Made by a program: the position numbers and the translations under genes. A DNA stretch of 64,000 bases from Vandiemenella viatica (lineage: Eukaryota > Arthropoda > Insecta > Orthoptera > Morabidae). Shown piece by piece: positions 21,010 through 32,315 of the stretch. The notes beneath the pieces were generated by a model that was given only the letters and a program-made list of their open reading frames with translations, ran no database searches and was not told the DNA's origin. The stretch covers positions 179,578,437 to 179,642,436 of the forward strand of contig JARYHS010009186.1 in NCBI GenBank assembly GCA_031002005.1, in the 5' to 3' direction. Position 1 is the stretch's first letter. Every line of letters begins with the position of its first letter.

Positions 21010-22810
21010 CTCCGTAGCGGTTCCTACTAACTTCTGAGAATACCTTACGAGCGATGCCGTGACATTGTGATTTGTACAATTTTCCACAGTAACGATTCTC
21101 AATAGTCCCAGAGGTATATGATTTATCATTTGGTTCCAATAACTGAGAGTAATAAAATCATTCCTTTCATTTTCTTTACAGTCACATTAAACCATGAATA
21201 ATTTGATCGAATTCACAAGGTTTTGTTGGTTTCACTCATTGGATCAAAGTTTTTTCTCATTTCTGAACACTTTCAACAAAAACGACTACTTCCGTTTCAC
21301 TTTCGTCAAAGTGCATCCAACTCAGCGTTGCTGTAATATTGTTTTGTCATTATTTTAAGCTCCACGTATAACATTTTTCCGTTTGAAAATCTATAATACA
21401 AACACCAACTCAATATTTCAGATATCAAGCAGCATTTCACATGGAACAGGACTTCATTCTTCATTTTTTATTATTCAGTTTTGTTTGTGTTTAGTTCATT
21501 ATTCACATATTTCTGACTTATCCAAAAAACAAATTTTGATGCCACTTAAATGTACTTTATATCAACCGATATTTTCAACAAAAATATATAACGTTGACAT
21601 CAATACTGCTTGTTTAAAAAGGATGTAATTCCAAGGCTTCTCCTCTAAAAACAAAATTCGATATTCTGGAGACAGTTTTCAGCAACATCAATGTCTGATT
21701 CAGAAAAATGTAATAACTAACATGTTTTAAAAGTTGTTGATTTACTGTTTACCCTTCAAAGAGTTCAATATATTACTGACTTTTTAGCGGAAAAACAATT
21801 TGCACAATTCAAGTAGAGATGTTCCCGGAAGTATTTATCGGAAACGAAGGGCAAACTAATTGCACTGGAACTGCTCGTCGCTCCGGTTAACAGAAAGCTT
21901 ATTTTATAGAATGCTAATTGCGTGCCAATATTTGTGTAAATGTTTATTTAGATGGCAGCCGTGGGAAACGTGCTTACAGCACTAAACGCTGCAGACACGA
22001 CGAACTCCGCCGGTGCGGTAAATTACCAGACTCGTCTCCTTATGCAAACACTACACCGCGGCAGTAGCTACCTCTCTGGTGGCCTGTACTTGCCGTCGTA
22101 ACGTTTACCGTAGCCACTTCCCGTTACAGAATTTAGTATATGCGTCGTTATTGTCAGGGATGGCCCTAAGTGTACGAGTACAGAGGACATCAAAGTGACA
22201 GAGTTACAATTCGCCACACAATCCACCTATGTAGTGGCTAAAGTGGAAAGTGAATGACGGAGCATCACAGTGCACTTAACACGAATGAAGCAAAGCTTCT
22301 CCAAACGTGGGGTCAGTCTTAACAATCCTTGTAAAATTTCAACTGATACTGACGATCAGATCGTGTCCTCCCTATTGTATTATAGACTAGGCCGGGGAAT
22401 CGTTGGACACAACAATCACTTTAAAACACGTAGTTAGAAGCCAGAAGCACCGAATACAATTGCTAAGTTCGTCAATACAGAATTCACTATAGCTTATCAG
22501 GCGTCGAATCGATGCTCGAACTAAAGTTTCATCTCTTCTGGTCTGCTAGTCACCAACTGCTCTGCTGTTCATATATGCGTACCTCGGTGGTGAACACAAA
22601 GAAGGGAACCATTGGTCCTGCTCTTTTCTTCCAGGTTGAAGTTTTACGTATGCGACCGTGAAGTCGAGCGTTCGATATGAAGTACCGCGAGATATCTCAC
22701 GTTCATTCTTCAGTCAGCCGCCTTAATAACTTTGAAACCTGACCGCTCACTTTAACAGTTACGATTGAAAAATTTAGATGTATATCCCAGTAGAATACCA
22801 TCACACTAAT
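21010..22810. other. Unassigned, with a GC-richer island
   Basis: No gene recognised. The stretch at about 21835-22140 stands out as GC-richer and unrepeated. It holds two TAATTG sites (21857, 21915), a forkhead-like TGTTTATTTA (21941) and an octamer-like ATGCAAA (22042), which would suit a developmental enhancer. That is a guess from motif content only. Confidence 0.4.
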
Positions 22811-22827
22811 ACTATTACATTAAGTAT

Positions 22828-23210
22828 CAACATGGACTTTTGGAATACCAGAAAACTAGAAAACTGAAGGAAATGAAATTTCGTGCTTTTGAAGAACGTC
22901 GGAAATTAAATTGACACATTGAATACAAATTGAAACTGTTCTGAAACTGTTGGGTGAGGAAATAAATATGCCGAAGAATCTTACAGAAAGAAGGAACAAG
23001 ATGGTGGGTCACATTTTAAGACATGTGGAGTTGGTTAATTTATAAAGTTCAACTAAATAACTGAAGAGGAAGAAAAGGCTTAGAATATGTGAAACAGATA
23101 ATTGAGGACGAAGTTTGTAAGGGGTGTGATTAAATGAAGTAGTTGGCTCAGGATAGGAAGAGATGGAGCATTGTATCAAACCAGTCGAGAAACTGGTGGC
23201 AGAATACAAC
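22828..23210 (+). pseudogene. LINE reverse transcriptase C-terminal tail, copy 1
   Basis: One frame reads LLGEEINMPKNLTERRNKMV then GHILRHVELVN. The next piece, after frameshifts, reads LEYVKQIIEDEVCKGCD and LAQDRKRWSIVSNQSRNWW. This matches the tail of insect LINE ORF2 proteins with 'EAFEMWCYRR', 'NLTERR..M.GHILRH', 'GRPRL.Y..QI..D' and 'LA.DR..WR...NQS'. In the family this tail follows the reverse transcriptase and ends the protein. Only the last 120 or so codons remain, with several stops. A second, shorter copy of the same family lies at 62.9 kb in the same orientation. Confidence 0.78.
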
Positions 23211-23219
23211 AAAATATCA

Positions 23220-23880
23220 ACAGACTAGTATCAGATGTCGTTGAAATCATGAGATACGATTTAATAAATTGTAACCTGTTAGTTTCTATTTGTAGAACAT
23301 CCAGTGTATGTTCCAGCATTAGTTCGATGTTTGTATCAAACGTCTGTTGATGTTTACACGTCACTATAAAAACCAGTAACTAAAACATACAATAAGATAC
23401 GGTTTCATAAATCCTAGCGTGTTAATTTATTAACTGAAATTTAAAAATTATTTAATCGCAATAAGTTGTAGTTATATTTAATATAGACACTGAGCCTGCA
23501 TAGGAAAGAAAAGAAGAAGAAAAAAGGCATTCAAGTATTACCGTAATAACATGGTTGTTAATATTTGTTTGATATTGTAACACTGCACAATACTTCTTCT
23601 ATTTACTTTTAACATAATGACTAGTAAGAGAAAAAAATAGAATAATGATTTCAAATTGCACATAACTTTTTAGAAGTAATGTTAATATTTAGAATTATTG
23701 ATTATCTTCAATTTTAAGTTATTGAAGCAGAGACAACAGAGATTTAGGACCTCATCATAGTCGATTTTACACTGCAGCGGACTGATTGTGATACAAATTT
23801 AGAACACATGTGGGAAATGTTAGTTTAGACATTTTTCTGCTCAGTTATTCAAAAAGTAATATCTTCCTGGAAACCCCTCC
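23220..23880. other. Unassigned AT-rich sequence
   Basis: No gene or recognisable repeat between the LINE tail and the terminal inverted-repeat element. Confidence 0.5.
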
Positions 23881-23881
23881 T

Positions 23882-24710
23882 AGGGGCCATCCATAAATTA
23901 AGTTAGATGAATTTCATGATTTTGGAGCCCCCCCCCTTTTTCCTTGTCACATTTGTGTGATCCCCATCCCCTGGTGTGAGGCCACATTTTTTTGAAATTT
24001 TAAATTTATACATTATTAAATAAAAATAGCATATAAAAAATTATTTATATATTTCTATTTAAAATATTTTTTCACAAAATCAACAATAAACCAAACATTT
24101 TCGAAAATTGACCAAACATGTAATATTTAATGAATGACACAAAGTTTAATCACATTGTGTCCGTGGACTCTGAACCTATTCTTTTTTGTTAATGATCACT
24201 AGCATATAAATTACTTAGTTCTCCATTTTGGATAATATTGGGAACATTCGATACGTCAACATACTCTTCATGCAACCATATGGCATCATCATCGTTTATC
24301 AAACAAAGAACTTTCCTCTCACGTCTAGCTGTACATATTTGAGGACGAATCTCCGTGATGAGCGAAATCTCTTCCCTCTTATGTGATTGCTTGTGATGGT
24401 TAATGGCTTTATATGGTTAAAGGTATAGACCACAGATGCCACACGATCGTTTAAATAATTTTGCGAAAGTCATATTTTATCAAAGCTTCAAAGGTGGTGT
24501 TTGCGTTTCGGTGTATGAAACCGGCGGCCGACACGCAACACTTCAGTTGCAGTAAGCGAGAACTCGCTCGGCCGCCAATTGCCAAAATGTGATACAAATT
24601 ACACATGTAACGTCACGAAGCTTATGACCCCACCCCCCTCCCCCCCTTGTCACACTTTATTCACCCCCTACCTCACCCTTAACATGTGATGTAATTTGTG
24701 GATGGCCCCT
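23882..24710 (-). mobile_element. DNA transposon with AGGGGCCATCC terminal inverted repeats
   Basis: Left end AGGGGCCATCCATAAATTAA and right end (reverse complement) AGGGGCCATCCACAAATTAC are clear terminal inverted repeats. Just inside each lies a G-rich or C-rich run (CCCCCCCCC at 23929; CCCACCCCCCTCCCCCC at 24631) with TGTCACA nearby, so the subterminal regions are also mirrored. The 829-bp body contains a short coding remnant on the minus strand (24189-24417). I know such GGGGCC(A/G)TCC ends from arthropod DNA transposons but cannot assign the superfamily. The flanks (CCCCTCCT left, TATACCTC right) give no clean target duplication. Confidence 0.8.
24189..24417 (-). pseudogene. Unrecognised coding remnant inside the TIR element
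   Basis: A frame of about 75 codons without an ATG start, ending in TAA at 24191-24189. It reads HKREEISLITEIRPQICTA, then RRERKVLCLINDDDAIWLHE and EYVDVSNVPNIIQNGELSNL. Composition is protein-like, unlike the AT-biased chance frames nearby, and it ends well inside the element. It is plausibly the C-terminal end of the element's transposase, opened upstream by a stop at 24420. The acidic INDDDAIWLHE is notable. No family assignment. Confidence 0.5.
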
Positions 24711-24719
24711 TATACCTCT

Positions 24720-26440
24720 TACGAAGTTAACGGATAAAACCTAGCGGAGAGTAATTATGCGCAGTCAAGACATTTCATTCCGGAAGTCGACTTGCCCCAA
24801 AGTACCCATTTATTCGTTTACAGTACCTCTGTTATAGCATTGAAGTGATCATAGGATAGCAAGTGGCCCACTAAAACACCATTGGGTGGTTCAAAATTAT
24901 TAATTGCGTTCATATATAACCATCTCGTAACACCATTGACTGGTCATCGCACCCTCGTAGTTCGATCTACATTGTCAGCGGAATATTAGAGTATCTTAGA
25001 CGAATCGGAATACTGTTGAGGTGATCAAACAGTCAAAGAAATCAATACTCAGAAATATATTACTAGTACTGTTTTGTACTACTTTATCAATCGTTCATCG
25101 TGTCATATTTATTTTTCTCCATGTACGCTATGTATGTGTTTTTGAAATAAGATTATTTATCAAGCGTCTTAAATAATTTGTAAGTTTTTTACGTTGATCC
25201 ATAACCTCCTGGAATAACCAGCATGTTGGTCTTTTGTTATCTATGCAGTTTTACTTCATATCATATCGTTAATGTAGTTACTTGAAGTAGTATGGTCGCA
25301 TCAGTACACAGTCCAGATGAAGAATTCGATATGAACTGGAAAATATAGTAGCACATGTGAACAAACCAAACAGTTACAGTTTGAGTAACGAGGCAGTGAA
25401 AAAGCGCAGTGTTACATTATCAACAAAATTTCAACAGCTATTCCAAGTTCAGTTTTGGTGACGGATCCATTACACAGTAGCCGTAAGTACGGTAGTACAT
25501 AGGAAAGTTTTGATTGGAACGCCTGCCCCAATGCGGTCGCATATAGTCTCACGTCGTTTGGAGGCGAGTTACAAATGCGAGTCAGCGAGGTAGCAGAGTT
25601 GGTGCCAGTACGCTGGTATGTATGCAGCATGTAGAATGGATCAGACATTATGTAGGGGTGGATTTAAATTAACGGTAGTCAGATAGTTGTGAAACGTTAC
25701 AAACGGGGTTTACTGTTCATCGTAAGTATAAGGGACTTTAGATGGAGAAAAGTTTGGTTTCAGGAAAAACCGGTGCTCAATTGAAGCGTTAACATTAATT
25801 CAACCGGAGTTCGAACCCAGGAAACAAACATACATTTACGAGTATTTCACTAGTGGACCTTGAATAAATATTTTGATTATATTACATGAGAGAAGACGTT
25901 AAATTTTTCAAAGAAGATGGTTTTAAAATATTTAAGTCGAAATATAATTTATAACAAGTGTAAAATCCGTTGGCTACAAATTATATTAAGTATGCTGAGA
26001 TGAAGAAGTAAGCTCAACTCAAGAATGAATGAAGTTTTATTTCAAACCAATCGACATAATAGTGACAGTAAACACATTTTTATAATAAAAAATATCAGAC
26101 CTTACTGATATATGATAATTTGTCGTTGCTCATAACATTTGAACATTATACTTATCAGAGGATATGTGAAGTGTAGTAAAACTTCCAAAATTAGCTATAG
26201 ATCTACTGTTACTCTTCCAAACCAAGGCAGTCATCTCTGCATCATTGATTCGCTGGGATTAACCGCAAGATCCCTTAAATTCCAGGCGCATTATTATCAT
26301 CAGTAAAGAACCACACACTATTTAAAATAAATCGTAATCTACACAAAATTCACTTAAAAAGCTATTATTTAATAGCGATCTTCGAGTGAGGTCAAGCATT
26401 GCTGGAGGTTGAGTACTGTATCGAAACAATGCGATCCGTT
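24720..26440. other. Unassigned sequence
   Basis: No recognised gene. A 78-codon minus-strand frame at 25412-25648 lies in a slightly GC-richer patch but has no domain that I can identify. Confidence 0.45.
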
Positions 26441-26444
26441 ACAG

Positions 26445-26821
26445 CAGCGTTGGCCAACCCGCGACCCGCCTTGAACATTTTTCCGGCAGACGAGATTCAT
26501 CACACTTTTACAAAATATATTTATTTTTAATGGCCAAAGCAGAGAAAACCAATGTATTAAAAAAATACATTATATCATCCACATATTCAAAAAATATTTG
26601 TCGAAATTACGAGTATCATTATTATTATATTATGTATGTTTATTTGTAAGAATAATAGGAAACTCAATAACAATAACTCATTATGTTTCAATTTTTCAGT
26701 CCAAAAAATTTCTGCAGTGGGTCTAAATCTAATATGGAGATATATGATTTTATATGCGGCCCGGGGAGTTATGATGAATTTCCAAAGTTGCCCGCAAGAT
26801 CATTTGGGTTGGCCACCCCTG
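26445..26821. mobile_element. hAT-type non-autonomous element
   Basis: Left end CAGCGTTGGCCAACCCGCGA and right end TGGGTTGGCCACCCCTG are inverted repeats of the CAG(G/C)GGT(T)GGCCAACC type used by a hAT group. Inside each end is a GCCCGC block (GCGACCCGCC, GCGGCCCGGGG, TTGCCCGCAAGATC), typical of those elements. The flanking octamers CGTTACAG and TGTTACTC agree at 5 of 8 positions, consistent with a decayed 8-bp target duplication. At 377 bp it has no transposase; the two plus-strand frames over its right half are artefacts. Confidence 0.75.
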
Positions 26822-27189
26822 TGTTACTCAATACTCTTTGCCACACAATTTTTGATGCGAGTAAACATTTCCGTTACTCCAGCCACCTTACTGCGCTGAT
26901 ATGCCTTCGTGCTACTTTTTCTTGTTTCTAAAATCGAAAAACAATCTCAAGCGGACGCCATTTTGGTAATACGAACTTTATTTGAAAAGCCGAAACTGAC
27001 CGCCCAGAGACTTTCGGCACCGCTATCCACAGTTGGAGAAATTTCTCTGATGCTACGTAGTCTCCAAAGATTACTATTCTGGAGGTAACAAAGTTCAGTT
27101 AAATTAAGAAGTATACACGCAGTTTTATTAAGGCAGTTTCATTAATTTTTTAATGCGCCTCGTACAAAAGATAGTACATAAGGAATATG

Positions 27190-27378
27190 ATATCATTCGA
27201 CATACGAGCCTATCCTGAATGTTAGATTTCGGTCATACACGGTGATGCTAAAACAATTTTACGAAACAATGGTGGTATCAATTTCTGCAGAAACAAGATA
27301 TGTTTTGTAAGTTCATTTTTCGTGACAATTTAGAATAATTGACATACACAGTTTGCAAAAAAAAAAAAAAAAAAAAAA
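27190..27378 (+). mobile_element. Possible 3' end of a retroposon with A22 tail
   Basis: The non-coding stretch ends in about 22 uninterrupted A residues (27357-27378), which is how LINE or SINE insertions end. I cannot identify the body, and no target duplication is evident, so this is a weak call. The A-run itself is certain. Confidence 0.3.
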
Positions 27379-27755
27379 TACCATAAAGTTTCTCACAGAG
27401 TATATATACCAGAACACTATTTTATTATATAATTTGACAACAGTAGTTTCAAGCCCAGTGAAACTACTATACTATTTACAGTCCTCAGTGACGTTACTCT
27501 GGTTGGTTTGGAAGATACCTAAGTGACCAATGTCACGGAGTACCTGCTAATATCGAGTGGGACTTCTTTTGGACGGCAAAGTATAACAACCCGAGGTGGC
27601 ATTGACTCAACAAGTCGTCGGATATATACTGAAGAAATTTTCAGCGATGCTTCCTCTACAATCATCCATAAATGCGGATGTATTGCCGGTGCAGAAACTG
27701 GCATTTCGTTCAGTTCCAGATATGTTCGGTTGGGTTCATCTCCGGTGATCTAGAT

Positions 27756-28027
27756 CAGCGGTTCCCAATTTCTTGTTGGCTACGGAACCCTAATTGATCA
27801 TAAATTTTGTGGTGGACCCCCATTTTTATAAGTGTAAGCTGAAAAATCAGCATCGCATCGCATCGGTAAGTCGTCACAAGCGGAAGCAGAACCATGATAG
27901 CCTTCTCACGACGCGGTTACGACTCCTTTCAAATAAGATTTTATTTAATTCTTGGAAGGAACACGGAACCCTTGTGACCATTCCACGGATCCCCAGGGTT
28001 CCGCGGACCAACATTTAGGAACCACTG
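27756..28027. mobile_element. hAT MITE with perfect 8-bp target duplication
   Basis: 272 bp bounded by CAGCGGTTCCCAA and TTAGGAACCACTG (inverted repeats of the CAG(T/C)GGTTCCCAA type) and flanked by perfect ATCTAGAT octamers (27748-27755 and 28028-28035). Internal blocks GGAACCCT and CCGCGGACCA are mirrored, as in other GGTTCCC hAT MITEs. It interrupts the Tc1-like transposase exactly inside the codons for W-P-S-R-S-P: removing element plus one octamer restores that motif, which proves insertion into the older element. It encodes nothing. Confidence 0.95.
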
Positions 28028-28241
28028 ATCTAGATGGCCAAATCATTCGCTATAGCTGACCAGAACGTTCCTCAAACCAGTCGTGAATGATTTTGGTCCG
28101 GTGGCATTCCGCACTGTCTGCATTGTTCTTTGGGAACTTGATAGCTATAAATAGATGCAGATGGTCTCCAAAGAACTGAACATAACCATTTCCAGCAAAG
28201 CTTGGGTCAGTCTGACCAGAAGTCCCAGTCATTTCCATGTA

Positions 28242-28475
28242 ACTACAGCCCCTACTGGTGGAAAGGTGGTTCAGGCGTCTGACTGGAGGTTGAAAGAGCT
28301 CAGGCGAGGCTTTCATAGGTCCTTAACCCGACTTTCACCTGAGGCACAGCCTGCTGTGTAATGTGAAGTACACCAGAACGCTTCCATGTTTCGAATTCCA
28401 CGTTAAACTGTAGGTCCCTTATACCCGTTAGGTTAGATTAAACCGATTGCGACAAGGTCGGATTGCGCAGCCAGT
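28242..28475 (+). mobile_element. SINE-C inserted in the Tc1-like pseudogene
   Basis: Head with GGCGTCTGACTGGAGGTTGA, then a body sharing with other C copies the blocks TTCACCTGAGGCACAGCCTG, GTGAAGTACACCAGAACGCT and GTTAAACTGTAGGTCCC, ending near AAGGTCGGATTGCGCAGCC. It separates the two halves of the Tc1-like transposase. The B-box region (GAGGTTGAAAGAGC) is damaged. Boundaries are approximate and no target duplication was found. Confidence 0.7.
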
Positions 28476-28934
28476 AAAAACCCTCTCAGAAGATCATTAA
28501 GACCATAAGATCCTTTACGAAAATGAAGTCGCTATCAGCTGGTATAGTACTTTCCTGACAATCTGGCATCGTGAGTTCTGCGTCACACTCAAACCCTACC
28601 ATCAACTCTTACCAACTGGAATCATGTAACCACGCAACATTTTCCCAGTCTTCTAGCGTCTAACTGATAATGTTCACCAGTCCAGTAGAGGCGCTGCGCC
28701 GATGGCGTTTTTTTTAGTAGAGGAACTCGCGTCGATCAACTGCTGCCATATACCATCAACCACAAATTTCGCTGAGCTGTCCGCGAGGATACGTCTATCA
28801 CACATCGCACATTGAGTGGCGTTATTGTTTGATGCAGTGTTGCCTATCTGTCAGTACTGTTATCTCGACGCAATTGTCGCTGGTCTCGATCATTTAGTAG
28901 TCGTGGTCGGCTGCTGCGTTGTCCATTGCGGGAG

Positions 28935-29190
28935 GTAATACAGAAAATTAAATATTCACCACACACTTTTAAGTTACTCGCACGGATTATTTGACGTTCT
29001 AATTTGCAGTCAATGCGTAGACGAGAAAGACGTAAATATAGCCAGATATGCTGGTCACGATCCTCATAAAAGAGTTCAATGACTCATGATGAATATCAGA
29101 TTCAACTACGAATAATTTCAATTCCGAATTACATGATACGTAGTCCGGCGAACGTTTCGACTGTCAGAAATAACTTACTTCTAAATGTAT
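28935..29190. other. Unassigned sequence between Tc1-like and RTE-like remnants
   Basis: No feature recognised. It may contain the 5' end of the Tc1-like element, but I could not match a terminal inverted repeat to the left side. Confidence 0.4.
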
Positions 29191-29194
29191 ACTA

Positions 29195-29462
29195 ATTTTC
29201 TGTCTATGTTATGAAAGCTGGCAAAGAAACATTAGGCTTTAGGGAACAAGCTGCCCGAAAACCTTGGATCACAGAAGAAATTTTGCAGCTGATGGATCAG
29301 AGGAGAAGGTACAAAAATGCTCAGGATGAAGCAGGAAGAGAGCAGTACAGGCAATTTAGAAATCAAATAAACAGGAAATGCAAAATAGCAAAAGAAAAAT
29401 GGCTACAAGAAAAGTGTGAAGAAGTAGAAAAGGAAATGGTCGCAGGAAAAGTATATGCCGAT
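29195..29462 (+). pseudogene. RTE-like LINE ORF2 linker remnant
   Basis: Translates as QAARKPWITEEILQLMDQRR, RYKNAQDEAGREQYRQF and NRKCKIAKEKWLQEKCEEVE without a stop. This is the charged linker between endonuclease and reverse transcriptase in RTE-type insect LINEs (databases often mislabel these 'craniofacial development protein 2-like'). Known members read 'RKPWVT.EM...MDERR..KN....EGR..YR.LNN...R....AREKWL...C.EIE'. The frame is clean for about 84 codons, then SINE-B sequence begins at about 29463 and no reverse transcriptase follows. It is truncated at the 5' side too. The preserved frame suggests a fairly young fragment. Confidence 0.83.
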
Positions 29463-29697
29463 TTTTTCTTTTGCTTATGGTTATGCTCTTTGCCGATGTC
29501 ATTAGAGGCGGGAAAAGACTGAGGGAAGGAATGGCAAGGAATTCGGTCATGGCCTCTTGAAGGAAGCATTCGGTATTCGCCTGGACTGATTTGTGGAAAC
29601 CATGGAAACCCAAATCTGGATGCGAGGACAAAGATTCCACTCCGCGTGCTACCGAATGCGAGGCCAGAGCGTTACCCCTCACACTCCACGCTCGGTT
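29463..29697 (-). mobile_element. SINE-B, minus strand, diverged
   Basis: T-rich tail at the left (TTTTTTCTTTT), body reversed (GGAAACCATGGAAACCCAAA TC), a damaged B-box complement (AAAGATTCCACTCC) and head blocks GAATGCGAGGCCAGAGCG and CCACGCTCGGT at the right. It abuts the RTE-like fragment, which does not resume after it, so insertion was accompanied or followed by loss of flanking LINE sequence. No target duplication seen. Confidence 0.8.
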
Positions 29698-29719
29698 AAG
29701 ACGATTTGTTGCAGACTCT

Positions 29720-32070
29720 AGAATTCAACTTCTCACTGTAGCAACCATATCATTTTCTTTTATTTTCTCTTGTGTTGTTCAAAACCTCACTACCAGACAA
29801 TCTGAGTCCCTCCGTCACATTGTTTTATTTTAGTTTTTACTAAAACAATTCCGACAACGTTTGAAATGCGCTACATGTCCTTCATACTGGATATGTTAGA
29901 GCTGTATTGCAGATTTCTGGAATACATTAAGCATGCTTCTCTGCTCAAAATGCTAATTACAGTTCTCACATAATTTTAACACCCTTCACAATTAACGAAG
30001 CTACTATCGTCCAGAAGATATTCCATCGTGATTTTCTTAAATTAAAGCCATTACATTTGTACATCTGGTTCAAATATTATTTTCATCTCAAAAAATAAGC
30101 AGGCCATATTTAAAATAATGTTACTAAATTAACTTTTAAGTTACTTTTCAGATAATTATAACAATGCAATCAATTTTTAGTACCTCTCATTGATATAAAA
30201 TTTCTAGCTCAAACTTGGAACAAATATCGTAAACCCTTCCTGACTTACGTATACTCATATTTTTACATATTGGACGATAGGACGCGACATTTCTAATTGT
30301 TTTCTGCAAAGCTATTCCAAACTATTCCCGCTATTGGTATTTGATAATCCGTTATAGTACTTTATAGTACGAACTACGAAGTAAATATTCTAATACTTAA
30401 TAGAAATTCCCGTAAAGAAAGGAAAAAACTGTGATTTTTTTCGATGAATGAACAGGCAAAATTTCGATATTTTTAGTTCTTAAATCAAAAACTTTGTTTC
30501 ATCAGATCAATTTTTTTGAGAAGGTTTTCAATATACTGGATAGCATATTCTTTCCAATTCTTAGTCAACAATTAGATTTTACTATTCATTTCCCTTTCTT
30601 ATCGCCATTTATAAGTGCTTGGTGTCTGTTGTTTCTTTGTGGAAATAAATATCAGATTAAGACAGAAAGTCAATAATTAGCTATGAAGTCCAAAACAACT
30701 TAAATGGGAGAATTATCATATATTAAGTGACTGGCTTGATTCTTATTTCAGGCTAGTTTCAGAGGAGACAGGTAGTAGAAAGTTTCTCATACTTTTAATT
30801 CGTAAAAGCGGGAACCAATTAGGACAGAATTCATATGGGGAAAATCGCATGGCACTGTCTCCCTCCCCCCCCCCAAAAAAATTATAGATTCCGGCACATC
30901 GTCAGCACATTTTAGTTAGTGCACGTATGTTAAAATGTTCAATATTTTTTCTCAAATTTTCAACATGAGATAAAACTTCTGCGCGACCATTTCTAGAGCA
31001 ATGTTTTTCGATATAAAATTAATTCCTGTAAATCAGTGTAGATAAAATTACTTATTGTGTCAGGTTTATTTTCAATTTCTATAATAAAGTACTTCGACAA
31101 ATGAGATTAATTTGTAATAATACAATTGTACGGCATTCTCTTTCACTTCAAAGCAGATTCACGCAAATCCATAACATAGTTTCGGTGTAATCGATCTATA
31201 TACATAAAGAAAATATACGATTAGAATTGAGAACCTTCTCCTTTGGAAACGGTTAAAAATAAAACATTCTACACCCTGTTTTACATTTATATAAATTTAA
31301 CGGAGAGAAATTGGAACTTTTCTCAAGAAAATCAAGTAGATCAAATTTTAAATAGTAAGAAGTAGTAGGCAAGTCAAAGAAAAAATTCTTAATCCATACT
31401 CATTCTACTTGCTGATTATGGTCATTCAGCTAAATTTCCTGCGATTAACGAATTTTTATTCGTTTTTTTTTATGCTGCGGCCTAACACTTATTTTAAGTA
31501 AAACACTTCAGATTTCCTTGATCGAGAATTAACAAATAAATCCTTTTTTTTAGCATTAATGCTTCAGATTAAACCCATTAAATTCTAAGATACTTGAGAT
31601 GAGTATTTATTAATACAAACACCTTTGCGTAAATCGTCTGTGCCTCTATAGGAAGAGAGTTGTATATGCTGGGATTATTGTTGTTGGATATTATTCGACT
31701 TGATTCATACAAATAAATGCTCTTGCGGTATATAAAAACATTGTATTACATGTACCACATTTTGATTGCAAAATGTGAATTAATCTTATTGTCCCACTTA
31801 TTACATTATTAAATAAAGTTTAAAACCCAAATATCCTAACTAAATATAATAATAACATATAAAAGGAGCAAACAAAAACAATAGATAAGTAAATCCCAAG
31901 TTATTATTTTATGTAATCCATCGCCTAATCCTTAAAACCTTTAACTTATTATAGTATGCGCAGTAGTCTTGGTAAACCGAAAATAATTATATTTCATTCA
32001 GAATACTTCAAACCGTATAGACCCAACGAAATCTCCTGCATGTCAATTTATCTTAAATGTGTTTAGTACG
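29720..32070. other. Unassigned AT-rich sequence
   Basis: About 2.3 kb with no recognised gene, repeat or transposon end. A C9-A6 run lies at about 30867-30881. Confidence 0.5.
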
Positions 32071-32087
32071 TATGACTTGATTATACT

Positions 32088-32315
32088 ACCGAACGTGGTG
32101 GTGTAACGGTTAGCGTTCTGGTCTCGCATTTGGGAGGACGCCGGTTCGAATCCCCGTCCTGGCATTCAGATTTGGGTTTTCCATGGTTTCCCAAATAACT
32201 CCAGGCAAATGCCGGGATTCTTCCTTCAAAAGGCCATGGTTGAATTCCTTCCCATTCCTTGCCCCCGTCTCTAAAGACGTCGCTGTTAAGAGACGTTAAA
32301 CAGTTTTTTTTTTAA
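32088..32315 (+). mobile_element. SINE-B, complete, with 11-bp target duplication
   Basis: Starts ACCGAACGTGGTGGTGTAAC with an A-box-like segment and perfect B-box GGTTCGAATCC (32142). The body has GGGTTTTCCATGGTTTCCCA and TCACTCCAGG-like blocks, and the 3' end reads GCTGTTAAGAGACGTTAAAC followed by a T-rich tail. TTGATTATACT flanks both sides (32077-32087 and 32316-32326). It is the clearest complete B-family copy here. The 3' tail is T-rich rather than A-rich, so its partner LINE may recognise the GACGTTAA end and not a poly(A). Confidence 0.93.

Larger units (their letters stand above)
27500..28930 (-). pseudogene. Tc1-like transposase pseudogene, split by a hAT MITE and a SINE
   Basis: Read on the minus strand, pieces occur in the right order for a Tc1/mariner (DD34E-type) transposase. 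N-terminal helix-turn-helix part (about 28930-28690): RPRLLNDRDQRQLRR. Then LEDWENVAWLHDSSW (about 28640), equal to the family's 'T.EDWK.V.W.DES', which holds the first catalytic D. After a SINE come GNGYVQFFGDHLHLFIAIKF and CHRTKIIHDWFEERSGQL (28200-28050), the region of the second D, replaced here (SAECHRT where the family has 'DNAPCHR'). After a hAT insertion comes SPEMNPTEHIWN (27745-27710) with the third catalytic E, and RRLVESMPPRVV (27620) near the C-terminus. Stops and frameshifts are numerous. I could not find its terminal repeats. Confidence 0.85.

Noticed and set aside
32136..32160. tRNA genes at perfect B-boxes (also at 40.0, 13.3, 44.7 and 60.3 kb)
   Set aside because: Each is the head of a SINE: the cloverleaf is incomplete and a common body and tail follow.
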